Source: Pleurostoma richardsiae (taxonomy: Eukaryota; Ascomycota; Sordariomycetes; Calosphaeriales; Pleurostomataceae). Taken from it: a DNA stretch of 64,000 bases. Made by a program: the position numbers and the translations under genes. Every line of letters starts with the position of its first letter. Position 1 is the stretch's first letter. Below are positions 24,199-34,022 of the stretch, piece after piece. The DNA lies in the NCBI GenBank assembly GCA_030052745.1, contig JANBVO010000035.1, positions 310,001 to 374,000 of the forward strand. The letters run 5' to 3'. Under the pieces are notes generated by a model that was not told the origin of the DNA, made no database searches, and saw only the letters and a program-made list of their open reading frames with translations.

Positions 24199-25239
24199 TC
24201 ATGTGGGCGTCTCTTCTGCCCTCTTACTGCAGTGGTCATCATCGGATGGACCGGTGAATCGGAAAGTCAGGCCCCAAACCGTTTCCTCTCCCATCCGGAC
24301 CTCACACCGCACAACCTCATACCTGTCCGTCTCGAAGAAGCGCAGGCTCTGCTCTTCCTCGGAACTGCCCACCAGGTACGCCCGACCTTGCACCACATCC
24401 TGCAGGGTTCCATCCACCATACCCTTGTACTTGCCACCCCAGGTCGTGAGCTTCCCTCCGCGCACGCTTGCCGGCCTGAAGTCCGGAAGAACGACCGCAT
24501 ACAGCCCCACCATCTCGGCCAGGAAGTCCCGGTCCGCGAGCGTCCCGTAGAAGAAATACCACACCGGGTATCCGTCCTGGCTCGGGCAAACAGTGCTGGC
24601 AGTGCGGCGGAACTGTGGCAGCGTCGCGCAGCTGCCCAACAATGGGTGCAGCGACGTTGCGGACAGGGCTTTGCGAGCGCGCCTGTCGCGCACGAACAAG
24701 GGCTGGAATGCGCCGTCCTCAAGACTGGCGCGCAGTGCCGTCTCAATCCGGGCCTTGGCGTCCCCGTCGACCTCGAAGAAGTGCGCCAGCTTGCCGTCGT
24801 CGGCAACGCCCCGTATCAGCCGAGGCGCCGTTGATAGCCCTAGCATACGCTTCACAGCTGACGGGTTGGAGAGCGGTCCGTCCAGCTTCAACAGGTAGCT
24901 CGCCGGCCTTCTCTTTTCCGCACCACGTGGGGCTGTGTGGCCGGCGCATCTGCTCGCTGTTCGAGTGGCGGCTGCCTTTGCGAGGGTGCAGGCGTACTCG
25001 TACGACTCCCTGTCGTGGCCTTGGGCTTCTCGCTCCGTGCGAACCTCATCCCAGTGGGTATCCGAGACGACGAGGCGACTCAGATCAGTTCGGTGCACCT
25101 CAACTTTGTGCAGTGCTTCAGCGGGAGAATATCCGAATAATGTCTGCCAGCGGGTGACTGAAGCCTCGTCTGGCTCGCTGTTGAAGAGTGGTCCCTCCGC
25201 CGTTTGGGCCAGCTGCTCAAGCTCTGCGAAAAGATCCAT
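24199..25239 (-). CDS. gamma-glutamylcyclotransferase-like (AIG2-like) domain protein
   Basis: A single exon of 346 aa from ATG 25239. The C-terminal third carries the AIG2/GGCT-like fold, opening with PVWYFFYGTLADRDFL (the YGTL substrate loop) and continuing through VVLPDFRPASVRGGKL, GMVDGTLQDVVQGRAYLV and FFETDRYEVVRCEV. Members cyclise gamma-glutamyl groups or act on related amines; the substrate here is unknown. The first 200 or so residues (WQTLFGYSPAEAL ... SYLLKLDGPL) are a fungal extension that I do not recognise, much longer than a bare AIG2 protein. The frame is open upstream to at least 25359, so a longer start is possible, but MDLFAELEQL at 25239 looks like the natural beginning. 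Confidence 0.8.
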   Translation of the reverse strand: MDLFAELEQLAQTAEGPLFNSEPDEASVTRWQTLFGYSPAEALHKVEVHRTDLSRLVVSDTHWDEVRTEREAQGHDRESYEYACTLAKAAATRTASRCAGHTAPRGAEKRRPASYLLKLDGPLSNPSAVKRMLGLSTAPRLIRGVADDGKLAHFFEVDGDAKARIETALRASLEDGAFQPLFVRDRRARKALSATSLHPLLGSCATLPQFRRTASTVCPSQDGYPVWYFFYGTLADRDFLAEMVGLYAVVLPDFRPASVRGGKLTTWGGKYKGMVDGTLQDVVQGRAYLVGSSEEEQSLRFFETDRYEVVRCEVRMGEETVWGLTFRFTGPSDDDHCSKRAEETPT

Positions 25240-25722
25240 GCTGGCGTGGAGGGAGACGTCAGAATCCTTCTGCGATGTTTCTGACCATTGTGCAGTCTGT
25301 CGGACGGTAGGCCAAGGTAGGTATGTATCACGAATTGACGGTCGAGTTACTGCCATCAAAGTTCAGTGTTACCATGGTCCGGAGAAAGAACGTCGCAGCT
25401 GCATGACCGACATCCACTCTTTGTCACCCAACCTCCCTATGTGAGGTATGCACATGGTAGATGACTATCTCATAAGATGAGCCGCGGACCAGATGTCGGT
25501 GCTGCCGTATATCTTCCATTTCGAATGATTTGTGTGTGAATCACCCAACCTAACGGCTTGTAGTGCGACTTTGTGACATGTGTAGGGTAGGCCTTAGAAT
25601 TATCGAAGGTACACTCTCCTCACTCAAAGCCCCTTTCAACATTTAATCCCACTTGGAGCAAAAATACTGGGAGGTAGGGCAGGATGATCACCAAGAAAAA
25701 AGACGTAATGTTGCTAAGTAGG
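25240..25722. other. intergenic, no gene seen
   Basis: This holds the 5' flank of the AIG2-like gene. A-rich runs near the right end belong to the tRNA terminator. Confidence 0.5.
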
Positions 25723-25730
25723 AAAAAAAA
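25723..25730 (-). terminator. RNA polymerase III terminator
   Basis: A run of eight T on the minus strand lies 13 nt past the 3' end of the tRNA-Asn gene, as expected for polymerase III termination. Confidence 0.8.
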
Positions 25731-25743
25731 GACAGTAATAATT

Positions 25744-25817
25744 CTCCCTCGGGTGGGCTCGAACCACCAACCTCTCGATTAACAGTCGAACGCGCTAGCC
25801 AATTGCGCCACGAGGGA
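25744..25817 (-). tRNA. tRNA-Asn (anticodon GTT)
   Basis: The 74-nt cloverleaf folds fully: acceptor stem TCCCTCG/CGAGGGA with discriminator G, D stem GCGC/GCGC, anticodon stem TTCGA/TCGAG around loop CTGTTAA (anticodon GTT), and T stem GGTGG/CCACC around TTCGAGC. No intron is present. The internal B box (GGTTCGAGCCC) is intact. Confidence 0.97.
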
Positions 25818-26391
25818 TTGTTAATATGAGCGTTGCTAATTCTCCCTCATACTCTTGCTAGCGTAGGCTGAATGCGGCGGCCCGGGCTACAGTGTGCACG
25901 ATTGCCTATTTCGGAAGGTTGGCAGAATCAAGTACAGCTTCATTGAGGGAACTCAGTTCACCTCACGGCTATCATGATCACTCGCAGAAAAGCTCGGAGA
26001 CTACCGCAGTACGATATTACTGGCACGGTAATAATGTCTCGGTGGTGGTGACGTCGTTGCGAAGCTGCCGATAATGGAGCAAGATGCCGCGCGGCCAAGC
26101 CCCTGTCCCTGGATTGCGTTTCAGAACAGATCTACCCGAACCCCAATTGTCTAGACCTCATGCGATGTCCAAGCCCCAACCAGTTGCAAAGAGAGTCTGA
26201 CGTCTTTTCTGGTCTTTTTCCAGGATGTGACGGACTCGGGTAGCCTTGCAACCCCTGGCCAGGCCGCGTGGATGGACCCAGTCTCGGCCGCGGTCTCGGG
26301 TACGCAAGCCATTTAGCCATTAATCTAACGCTCTCAACGAGGAGCCTCACCTGTACCTTGCGCAGCGCTACGGTTCAGCGAGTGTCGGAAG
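25818..26391. other. intergenic, tRNA 5' flank and UstYa-gene promoter
   Basis: No gene is supported. The right part leads into the ATG at 26392. Confidence 0.5.
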
Positions 26392-27397
26392 ATGATTCAG
26401 GACCAGCAGTACGCTCAGCTCCCTCCGGATGGTCGAGCAGATGCCGACGATGAGGCCGAGACGGCACTCATTGGCGGTGGAGACGAGAAAGAATGGCAGG
26501 CGGACCGGCCACGCGGGAGAGGAACACGAAGCAAAGTAGGGCGGTTGTTTGCCGTGATAATTTCGGCCCCTTGGATACTGAACACGCTGCTGTTGCTCGC
26601 CGTCCTCGGCCTGCTTGTTGACAGACAGTTGAGCACTCAGGAATACGGCCGATTCGAGGGCTCAGGCGACTTGACAGGCTTTGCTCCTCGGTGTAAGCCT
26701 CCTCGAGGGCATTGAGAGCGATGGATGAGAGGACTCGTTGTCGAAGCTGACTTGTTGCGTGTTTAGTCTCCCAGCAGATAACGACTTTTAAGCCAGACCC
26801 TATGTTTGTGCCAGAGAACACCTCCGAGTTCTTCACGAACACCGTCCGCCAGAAGTGGTTGTCTCTGGTTCCGAGTAAGCTGGACCCCCGGGCAAGCAGC
26901 CATCTGCAGCTAGTACTGATCATTGTTAAGAGGGTCTTGGGTACCTGAAGGTTGAGCAGCCGGAGAAGTATAACAACTTGCCGACGCCGTTACCCGAGTT
27001 TTCTCACACGGTCTTCACCACGTCAATGACCCATCAACTTCATTGTCTTGTATGTTCATGGCCGCCAAACTCTCAATGATAGAAACCTGTCTTCATCGTG
27101 ATGGCACCGACTGACACGAAGGGCATCTAGCATGCCATTGCGGAAGTTTTCGCGGCGCTCACGTCCGACCCGAGCAAAGTCCCACCTGAGACATCGTGGC
27201 ACCTGGGACACTGCTTCGATTACCTCCGGCAAAGCATCATGTGCTGCGCAGACGTTGCCCTCGAGGGCACGGCGACGACGTTCCCTGAGGGCGTTACGGG
27301 GAGCGACGGCTGGGATGCGAAGCATGTGTGTAAGGATTATGGCCAGGTCCTGGACTACCTCAACGAGAACAGGGCCAACGACCAAGTGTGGATTTGA
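26392..27397 (+). CDS. UstYa family (DUF3328) membrane protein
   Basis: CDS join(26392..26692,26767..26874,26931..27049,27131..27397), 264 aa. The cytosolic N-terminus is polar and the single membrane segment (about residues 52-76, IISAPWILNTLLLLAVLGLLV) is followed by a lumenal domain. Both family motifs are intact: HQLHC (171-175) and HLGHC (200-204), then FDYLRQSIMCCADVALEG. In the family these motifs are proposed to bind copper, and members act as oxidases or chlorinases on peptides and small molecules in fungal secondary metabolism (ustiloxin, cyclochlorotine). All three introns are GT-AG and each junction restores typical sequence (FAPR/FSQQITTF, LVP/KGLGYL, LHCL/HAIAEVF). A monooxygenase gene follows on the same strand, but no precursor peptide or core synthase was seen. 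The substrate is unknown. Confidence 0.92.
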
Positions 27398-28284
27398 GGA
27401 GCGTTGCTATAGACGTTTGCACTCAGTTCTGACAGCAGGGGATTGGACTGGCGCTGGAGTTTAGGGATCAGTCGTTACGCATTGGCTGCTCGACTTTCTA
27501 GGACTGCCGTTGCTAGAAGCCTCGTCTTGAAGATCGATTCAGCTTTTCGAACTGCGTCTAGGGTTTAAGCCGCCCGTGTAACAGCAGTTCCAGACCTCTA
27601 CTCAGCGCTCGCCCTTATGTGCACGTGGTCCACGCAATGCCCCCAGAGCTGTTGATAGAACAGAGCACTATCCCGGAGATTTTGAATCGGAAGCAATACC
27701 GAGAGTACTATGTAGAGTTGGACTCCGCAAGAGACGCTTCGGCTAAGAAGACCACCCTTAACTTGCCTTGACGCGCTGTCGGTGGTTGTGTTGCCCACGC
27801 ATGAGACTTTGCCGTGGAGATATCAATTGCTCATCACCTACCATGTAAGCATTCCATGATCATACTGTAAGGTTCTCGTCTGTAATTGGACATTCATGTC
27901 CATCGAGGTTGCTTTTGAATTCACCTTTACGTTGTATTCCGTACTACACATTACGGACCTCTTCACATGCCCGCAGCAGCGCTACTGTCGATGACGTCAC
28001 AACACCGTATAAGACAACAGGCTTGACAGGGTCGCTTTTCAGATCGGGTCTTGACAGGAGGAGCCGTTGCTTCATAGCTTGCCAGTGGAGGAACTTCACA
28101 TGTTAGTGCCCTCAATAGCTCGCCATATGCCGCAGAACGTTGCTTGAGCTCTTACGAGTACAGGCCCGGCATCCCACACGTACATATTGCGTCGGATCCC
28201 TCGCTTTCTCACCTCCTCACTTCATCTTTCTGCTTCCGATCTCCCAGGACGAGAGCAGCCTTGAGAGGACGAGATAATCTCACA
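27398..28284. other. region between UstYa-like and FMO genes, with a protein-like fragment
   Basis: No complete gene is seen. On the plus strand, about 27599-27769 reads as an uninterrupted, protein-like stretch (RPYVHVVHAMPPELLIEQ ... QYREYYVELDSA) ending in TGA. It has no start codon with a good context and no clear upstream exon, so it may be a remnant. The FMO promoter lies at the right end. Confidence 0.4.
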
Positions 28285-30010
28285 ATGTCTTCTGATACAG
28301 GCGTATGGAATCCTGCAACCCATCCCGTCAACTTCTCGTATCAGGTGATACAGTGGCTGGCGGACAGGATTCTATCTCCAGTTCCTCCGAGCCCTAGCAC
28401 ATCACTTGGTCGACCGAAGGTTGCGGTGATCGGAGCTGGTATCACAGGAGTGACCGCAGCTGCTCACTGTATTGGACACGGCTTCGATGTGGTGATCTTT
28501 GAGGCTGGTGGCCGAGAGGCCCTCGGCGGCATCTGGAGCGTGAGTCCCTTTGATGTGCCATTCCTGGCTACCTGACGGCACTAATGACATCTCCAGAGGG
28601 TCAACAACACCTCGGGACTGCAGATTCACTCCCTCATGTACCGGTTCCACCCTGCGGTAAAATGGGAGCGTGGATATCCGAACCGGCAGCAGATCGTTGA
28701 GCAGGTCACCAAGGTCTGGGAAAGATACGGGTTAGAGGATCACACCCAGTTCAATGTCAAGGTCGACAGGGTGTATCAGGACGACAAAGGCCGCTGGATC
28801 ATCAATGATACCTCCAAGGGCAGGTTTGATGGAATAGTTGCTGCAGTTGGCACCTGCGGTGAGAACAAGGTGCCGCATATTCCCGGCATGGAGAACTTCA
28901 AGGGGGAGATTCACCATTCCAGCCAATTGACAGGGTATGTGATGACTGCAATACGTCCACTGACGGCCGGCTTTCGCTGATCCATTGAGCAGGAAGAAGG
29001 CAAAGGACAAGAAGATTGTCATCATTGGAGGTGGCGCGAGCGCCGTGGAAGCCCTCGAATTCGCCTCTGCGGAGCAGGCCGCCAAGATCTACATCCTCGC
29101 CCGGAGCGACAAGTGGATTATCCCTCGCAACGCCTTCATCGACACCTTGCTTGCCTTCAACATATTTGGCCAGGAGACCATCTTTTCATGGATTCCGGAG
29201 ACACTGCTGCGCAAGTTCTTCTACCGCGACTTGCAGGACCTCGCTCCTTCTGACAAGGGCATCTTCATGGATACACCCATGGTCAATAGCGACGTGATGG
29301 ATAAGCTCCGATCAGGCCAGGCTGAATGGGTTCGTTGTGATATCGACAGCTTCACGGACTCGGGCGTACTCGTGAACCGCCGCGCGAAGGGAGTGCCGCC
29401 AGGAGGCCCTGGCCACCAAGAGGTGATCGAAGCGGACATGGTGGTGATGGCAACAGGCTTCAAGAGGCCCTCCTTATCATTCTTGCCTGATGACTGTTTC
29501 AAGGAGCCCTACTCGGCACCCAACTGGTACCTTCAGACGTTTCCTCCAACTCATCCGTCTATTTCGGCTATAAACTGGTGAGTTTGACCCTGCGGACTCA
29601 TCTCATACTGCAGGCAGAGTGTTTATCTAACAAGCTCTAGCACGTACCTGTCAGGAATAGGAGCCGTTGGAAACTGGCACATAGGAATATACACGAGGAT
29701 ACTCCTTATGTTCTTGGTCGACCCCCTAACTCGCCCCAGTCCATTCTGGATGAAGCGCTGGATCGACATGACGAAGGTTCTCAAGTCTACTGCCCCGACC
29801 GGCGCCTTCGATTTCTTCACTTACCTGGAGCTCGTCTGGTGGTTCATGTTCTGCGTCGCCTTCAATCCCTTCCGCTGGAAGTGGGCGCTCTTTGTATTCT
29901 TCGGGCTGGCTTTCGGCCTGCCGAGCAGGGTCGTTGAGGTCGAGGCCGACATCAGGAAGAAGCTGCGTATCCACGCTGAGGAAGGGAAGGACGTCGGGGA
30001 GAGCTTCTGA
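28285..30010 (+). CDS. flavin-containing monooxygenase (FAD/NADPH)
   Basis: CDS join(28285..28539,28597..28934,28993..29577,29641..30010), 515 aa. It is a two-dinucleotide-fold oxygenase of the N,N-dimethylaniline monooxygenase/FMO type. FAD motif VIGAGITG (Gly50, 52, 55) lies after a 40-residue N-terminal lead, and EAGGREALGGIW follows. The NADPH motif is IIGGGASAVEALEFA (about 208-222), and an ATGF motif follows (VVMATGFKRP). The C-terminal 100 residues are hydrophobic (LVWWFMFCVAFNPF ... FVFFGLAFGLP) and may anchor the enzyme in a membrane. ATG 28285 has context ACAATG; the open frame extends upstream but lacks support. The three introns rejoin GGIWS/RVNNTSGLQ, LTG/KKAKDKK and INC/TYLSGIG. 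The substrate is unknown, and pairing with the UstYa gene suggests a tailoring role. Confidence 0.9.
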
Positions 30011-30201
30011 TCACCCCGAGCAAAAACATAGAGTTATGATTGGATTAAGCTTTGGAGCATCTGCACATTGATCTTTGAATCTTATGATCAAGCGTTAATG
30101 CTCGAGAAGATTCGGGTTTCGCCTCATGACATCTGCGAGGAGAAGAAAATGTCTCGAAAATAGGTAGAATGGATAAAATTTTGTATCTATAGAAATGTAC
30201 C

Positions 30202-31347
30202 TCACCGCTTCTTACCCCTGTCCCGACGCCCTCCCTCGAGCACCTTGAGCCGCTTCTGAAACCGCTCTCCCACATCAACGCGAGAGGCGCCCGAGCCACG
30301 AGGCCCATCAACCGTGTCAATGCCCCTCTTCCGACTCTTCTCAAGCAAGGCTCTGGTGCCTGTACCACCACCTCTGCCCTTCGTAAGCCGATTGATGCGG
30401 TCAACACCCTCGCCCAGGTCTTTCCACTCCTCGCCGCCGAAGTCGACGCGGCCCCTACGACCTTCGACCTTGTTCTTCTTGGCGCGCTCCTTCTTGCTCT
30501 CCTTGGGCAGGCGCACAAAGTTGGTCTCCTCGTAGTCCCTCCGCGCCGCCTCCTCCTTGCGCTCCGAGGCCGTCTTCACCTTCCTGCCGCCCTGCATGAT
30601 GGTGGTGCCGATGCTGGGCTCTGCCAGCGGCGCGGCCGAAAACTCGTCCGCGATGAACTCGTCCATGGTCGCGGACTTGAGCGGCCTGCGCTCCGCGCGC
30701 TCGCGGCGCTCCGTGGTGGGCATCACGGTGGGGGCGACCTTGGGTGGCCGGTAGATTCCGTCGGGCTGTTTGCCCTTGTCGGCTGCTGAGACGGTTTCTG
30801 TAGGGCGGACAAACGCCGAGAGGTTCGGCCGGTATTGTAGATCTGAGATCTTGGCGGTTGGGGCGCTCTCTTCGTCCTCGTCAGAGCCTTCTTCACTGTC
30901 AGACCCCGACGCTGAATCCGAGTCTGAGCCGGACTCTGAGTCCCCGGCCTGCTTGGCAGCCTCTGCTGCCTTAGCATGGCGTTCTTGGTCGTCGGCAGCG
31001 CGAAGGACCTTCTCAATCTGGTATCGCAGCTTGTCCTCGAGAGGCCGAACGCCCTTCTCCAGATAAAGTCGCAGCTCGACTAGTTTCTTGACAGCGGCAT
31101 CTTGAAGCGAGATAGAGGTCGCATGATCCTCGTTTGTCTCTTCTTGTCTGGAGTTCCGGATTTTGAGCAGAATGAGGAAGACGAGGTTCTGCAGGTAGGA
31201 GAGGAGCAGTTCGTTCTTGACGTCCAGGAGCGAGATACCGTCTTGTGTAGGCCCGATTCCTGAGAGCTTCGGTGTCGCCTCGTTCGCAGAGCTTAGAGAC
31301 TGGGTAAGGGACTCCAGCAATGCCGGGAGGGTGGTTGCGGTAGCCAT
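30202..31347 (-). CDS. LCP5: Lcp5/neuroguidin-like U3 snoRNP protein
   Basis: A single exon of 381 aa from ATG 31347. It is a nucleolar factor of the Sas10/Utp3/C1D family needed for early 18S rRNA processing. The Sas10/C1D domain occupies residues 1-130: LLDVKNELLLSYLQNLVFL, then VKKLVELRLYLEKGVRPLEDKLRYQ. An acidic Ser/Asp/Glu block follows, then YRPNLSAFVRP (the conserved YRPNP-like motif), RRDYEETNFVRLP, and a basic Gly-rich C-terminus ending in GGRRDRGKKR. All of this fits Lcp5/neuroguidin rather than the larger Sas10. It is divergent from EMP70 with a 686-bp spacer. Confidence 0.9.
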   Translation of the reverse strand: MATATTLPALLESLTQSLSSANEATPKLSGIGPTQDGISLLDVKNELLLSYLQNLVFLILLKIRNSRQEETNEDHATSISLQDAAVKKLVELRLYLEKGVRPLEDKLRYQIEKVLRAADDQERHAKAAEAAKQAGDSESGSDSDSASGSDSEEGSDEDEESAPTAKISDLQYRPNLSAFVRPTETVSAADKGKQPDGIYRPPKVAPTVMPTTERRERAERRPLKSATMDEFIADEFSAAPLAEPSIGTTIMQGGRKVKTASERKEEAARRDYEETNFVRLPKESKKERAKKNKVEGRRGRVDFGGEEWKDLGEGVDRINRLTKGRGGGTGTRALLEKSRKRGIDTVDGPRGSGASRVDVGERFQKRLKVLEGGRRDRGKKR

Positions 31348-32033
31348 GGTCGTTGACGCTTGGCCCTGGGCGTAGCCGTCAACATTCGTCTCATACAACA
31401 GCCAAATATCTGAGACCAATCTAGCAATCTTTTGGCGGGTTTCCTTGTGTCTCTGCGGGAACTTTTTTTGGTTCCTTTATTTTTCTGCCGCTCCTCACCG
31501 CCAATTTTGTCCCTCCTTTGGAGGGCAGAGGGTTACGTACCGCTGCCGTCCCGGCAGGCAAAATTGGCCGTTGAAATGACTAAGCCGAATTTGGGCAACG
31601 TCGAGCAGCAGCGCGACAAGGCTCCAGCTTGGCGTGCACCTCTAAAAGAGACAGCTGTTCAAGGAGGCGGCGCTCGTGAAGTTGCGCGTTTCTCTCACCA
31701 CCATCCCGCAGATCGTCAGCGCTCCTTCAACTTATCTGCGACACGCCGTCACCCCTTTGGTCTGAAGTGATTGGGAGGGGCTTGGATATGTGGGTGTCGA
31801 CCTAAGCATCCCCGACTAACATTAACCGATCCCGAAAATCCTGGAAGCCGCATCTCCGTATCTCGGCCGCGTACCTACCTACCTTCACTGCCGAGTTGCC
31901 AAGCTTCATCTTTCAAGTGCGAGCCTCGTCTCACGGCGGCTTCGACAACGGTGCCAGCTTCATCTGCTGCTGCATCAGTCCAGAAGTCTAGCGCTTAGTT
32001 CCTACCTCCTCAGCTGCGGCTTCTCGGCACAGG
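31348..32033. promoter_or_regulatory. divergent promoter region LCP5 / EMP70
   Basis: 686 bp between two divergent ATGs. No gene was found; open frames inside are short. Pyrimidine tracts sit just upstream of both start codons. Confidence 0.5.
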
Positions 32034-34022
32034 ATGCGTTTTTCAGAGTACGCGTCGCCATCGGCGGCGCTCGTCACCTCCCTGCTCGCCCTGCCGCAAA
32101 TAGCATCAGCTCTCTACCTGCCCGGCGTTGCTCCGACCTCCTACAAGCGTGGAGACACAGTGCCTCTGTATGTCAACACGATACGTCCAATTGCGGCCCA
32201 AGATGCCATGCTGCACTCCGTCGTGTCCTACGATTACTACCACCCCCTCTTCCACTTCTGTCAACCCGAGGGAGGACCGAAGGCCGTGGGGGAGAGCCTG
32301 GGCAGCATCCTATTCGGCGACAGGATAAAGACCTCGCCGTTCGAGCTCAAGATGGCGACGAACACGACGTGTCAGAACCTGTGCGAAGCGACCTATGACA
32401 AGGTTTCCGCGGGCTTCGTCAACAGGCGGATCCGAGAGGGCCACAGCTTGAACTGGCTGGTCGACGGTCTGCCAGCCGGACAAGATATTCACGATGAACT
32501 CACCAATACCGATTTCTACAGCCCGGGCTTTCTGCTAGGCGAGGAGAACCAGGCCGGTCAGATTGTCTTCCACAATCACTATGACATCCTCGTTGAATAC
32601 CATAAGGTCTCGGGTAACGAGGACCAGCTTAGGGTGGTGGGTGTTATTGTCCAGCCTGACTCAGTCCAGTATAACGGGAATGTGGACTGCTCGGTGAAAC
32701 ATGACCCTGTGATCCTGGACGAGAATGGAAACACCAAGGTCCAGTTCACATACAGCGTCTACTGGGTCGAGTCGTCAACGGCGTGGGCGACCAGATGGGA
32801 CAAGTATCTGCATGTCTTCGACCCTAAGATCCACTGGTTCTCCCTCATCAACTCCGCCATCATCGTCGTATTCCTGGTCCTGACGGTCATGTCAGTCTTG
32901 ATTCGGGCGCTGAAGAAGGACATTGCACGCTACAACCGTCTCGACCAGATCAACCTGGACGACCTCAATGGAACCTCGGCCCTCGAGGATGGCGTCCAGG
33001 AAGACTCGGGCTGGAAGCTGGTACACGGCGACGTCTTCCGAAACCCATCACACCCTCTGCTGCTCTCCGTCTTCCTTGGCAACGGCGCTCAGCTCTTCGT
33101 CATGACGGGTTGCACTATTGTGTTCGCGCTTCTGGGCTTCCTATCCCCGTCGAACCGTGGCTCCCTGGGCACGATCATGGTCCTGCTGTATACGATCCTC
33201 GGATTCGTTGGAGGCTACACTTCTGCTCGCGTGTACAAGACGATGAATGGAGAGAAGTGGAAGTTGAACATCGCCCTGACGCCGCTCCTTGTCCCGGGCA
33301 TCGTGTTTGGCACCTTCTTCCTGCTGGACCTCTTCCTCTGGGCTAAGCAGTCATCCGGCGCCGTTCCGTTCACCACCATGCTCGTCATTATCAGCATCTG
33401 GTTCATCATCTCTGTCCCGCTTTCCTTCGCCGGCTCGTGGGTCGGTTTCAAGGCCCCTGTCATCGAGCCTCCCATCCGCACGAACCAGATCCCTCGCCAG
33501 ATTCCGCCGGCAACTACCTACCTGAAGCCGATCCCGAGCATGCTCCTTGTCGGCATCCTTCCCTTCGGCGCCATCTTCGTCGAGCTCTACTTCATCATGA
33601 GCTCCATCTGGTTCAATAAGATTTACTACATGTTCGGGTTCCTCTTCCTGTGCTACGGCCTCATGATCATCACCTGCGCCGCGGTCACCATCTTGATGGT
33701 GTACTTCCTGCTATGCGCCGAGAACTACAACTGGCAGTGGCGGTCGTTCCTGGCTGCGGGTATGAGCGCCGGATATATCTTCGCCAACGCCATCATTTAC
33801 TGGATTAGCAAGCTCTCCCTGGGCGGTCTCTCAGGCAGTGTGCTGTACATTGGATACAGCGCGTTGATCTCGTTCCTGTTCTTCATTCTGACCGGTAGGC
33901 TCTACTCACTATTCCAATCCGTCTTTTGCGCATCCGTTACTGACATGACCGCAGGGTCGATTGGCTACTTCTCGAGCTGGTGGTTCGTCAGGAAGATCTA
34001 CAGGTCCATCAAGATCGATTAA
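32034..34022 (+). CDS. EMP70: EMP70 / TM9 family (nonaspanin) endosomal membrane protein
   Basis: CDS join(32034..33894,33955..34022), 642 aa. Nonaspanins sit in Golgi and endosomal membranes and assist sorting of membrane proteins. The signal peptide covers about residues 1-26, followed by the mature start LYLPGVAPTSYKRGDTVPLYVN, a family hallmark. The lumenal domain runs to about residue 265, and nine membrane segments follow from INSAIIVVFLVLTVMSVLI onward. The C-terminus FVRKIYRSIKID contains the KxD/E-type Golgi retention signal. The 60-nt intron (GTAGGC ... TTACTGACATGACCGCAG) has no stop codon and is a multiple of three, so the unspliced message would read through. The spliced junction LTG/SIGYFSSWWF matches the family. 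Confidence 0.93.
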   Translation: MRFSEYASPSAALVTSLLALPQIASALYLPGVAPTSYKRGDTVPLYVNTIRPIAAQDAMLHSVVSYDYYHPLFHFCQPEGGPKAVGESLGSILFGDRIKTSPFELKMATNTTCQNLCEATYDKVSAGFVNRRIREGHSLNWLVDGLPAGQDIHDELTNTDFYSPGFLLGEENQAGQIVFHNHYDILVEYHKVSGNEDQLRVVGVIVQPDSVQYNGNVDCSVKHDPVILDENGNTKVQFTYSVYWVESSTAWATRWDKYLHVFDPKIHWFSLINSAIIVVFLVLTVMSVLIRALKKDIARYNRLDQINLDDLNGTSALEDGVQEDSGWKLVHGDVFRNPSHPLLLSVFLGNGAQLFVMTGCTIVFALLGFLSPSNRGSLGTIMVLLYTILGFVGGYTSARVYKTMNGEKWKLNIALTPLLVPGIVFGTFFLLDLFLWAKQSSGAVPFTTMLVIISIWFIISVPLSFAGSWVGFKAPVIEPPIRTNQIPRQIPPATTYLKPIPSMLLVGILPFGAIFVELYFIMSSIWFNKIYYMFGFLFLCYGLMIITCAAVTILMVYFLLCAENYNWQWRSFLAAGMSAGYIFANAIIYWISKLSLGGLSGSVLYIGYSALISFLFFILTGRLYSLFQSVFCASVTDMTAGSIGYFSSWWFVRKIYRSIKID

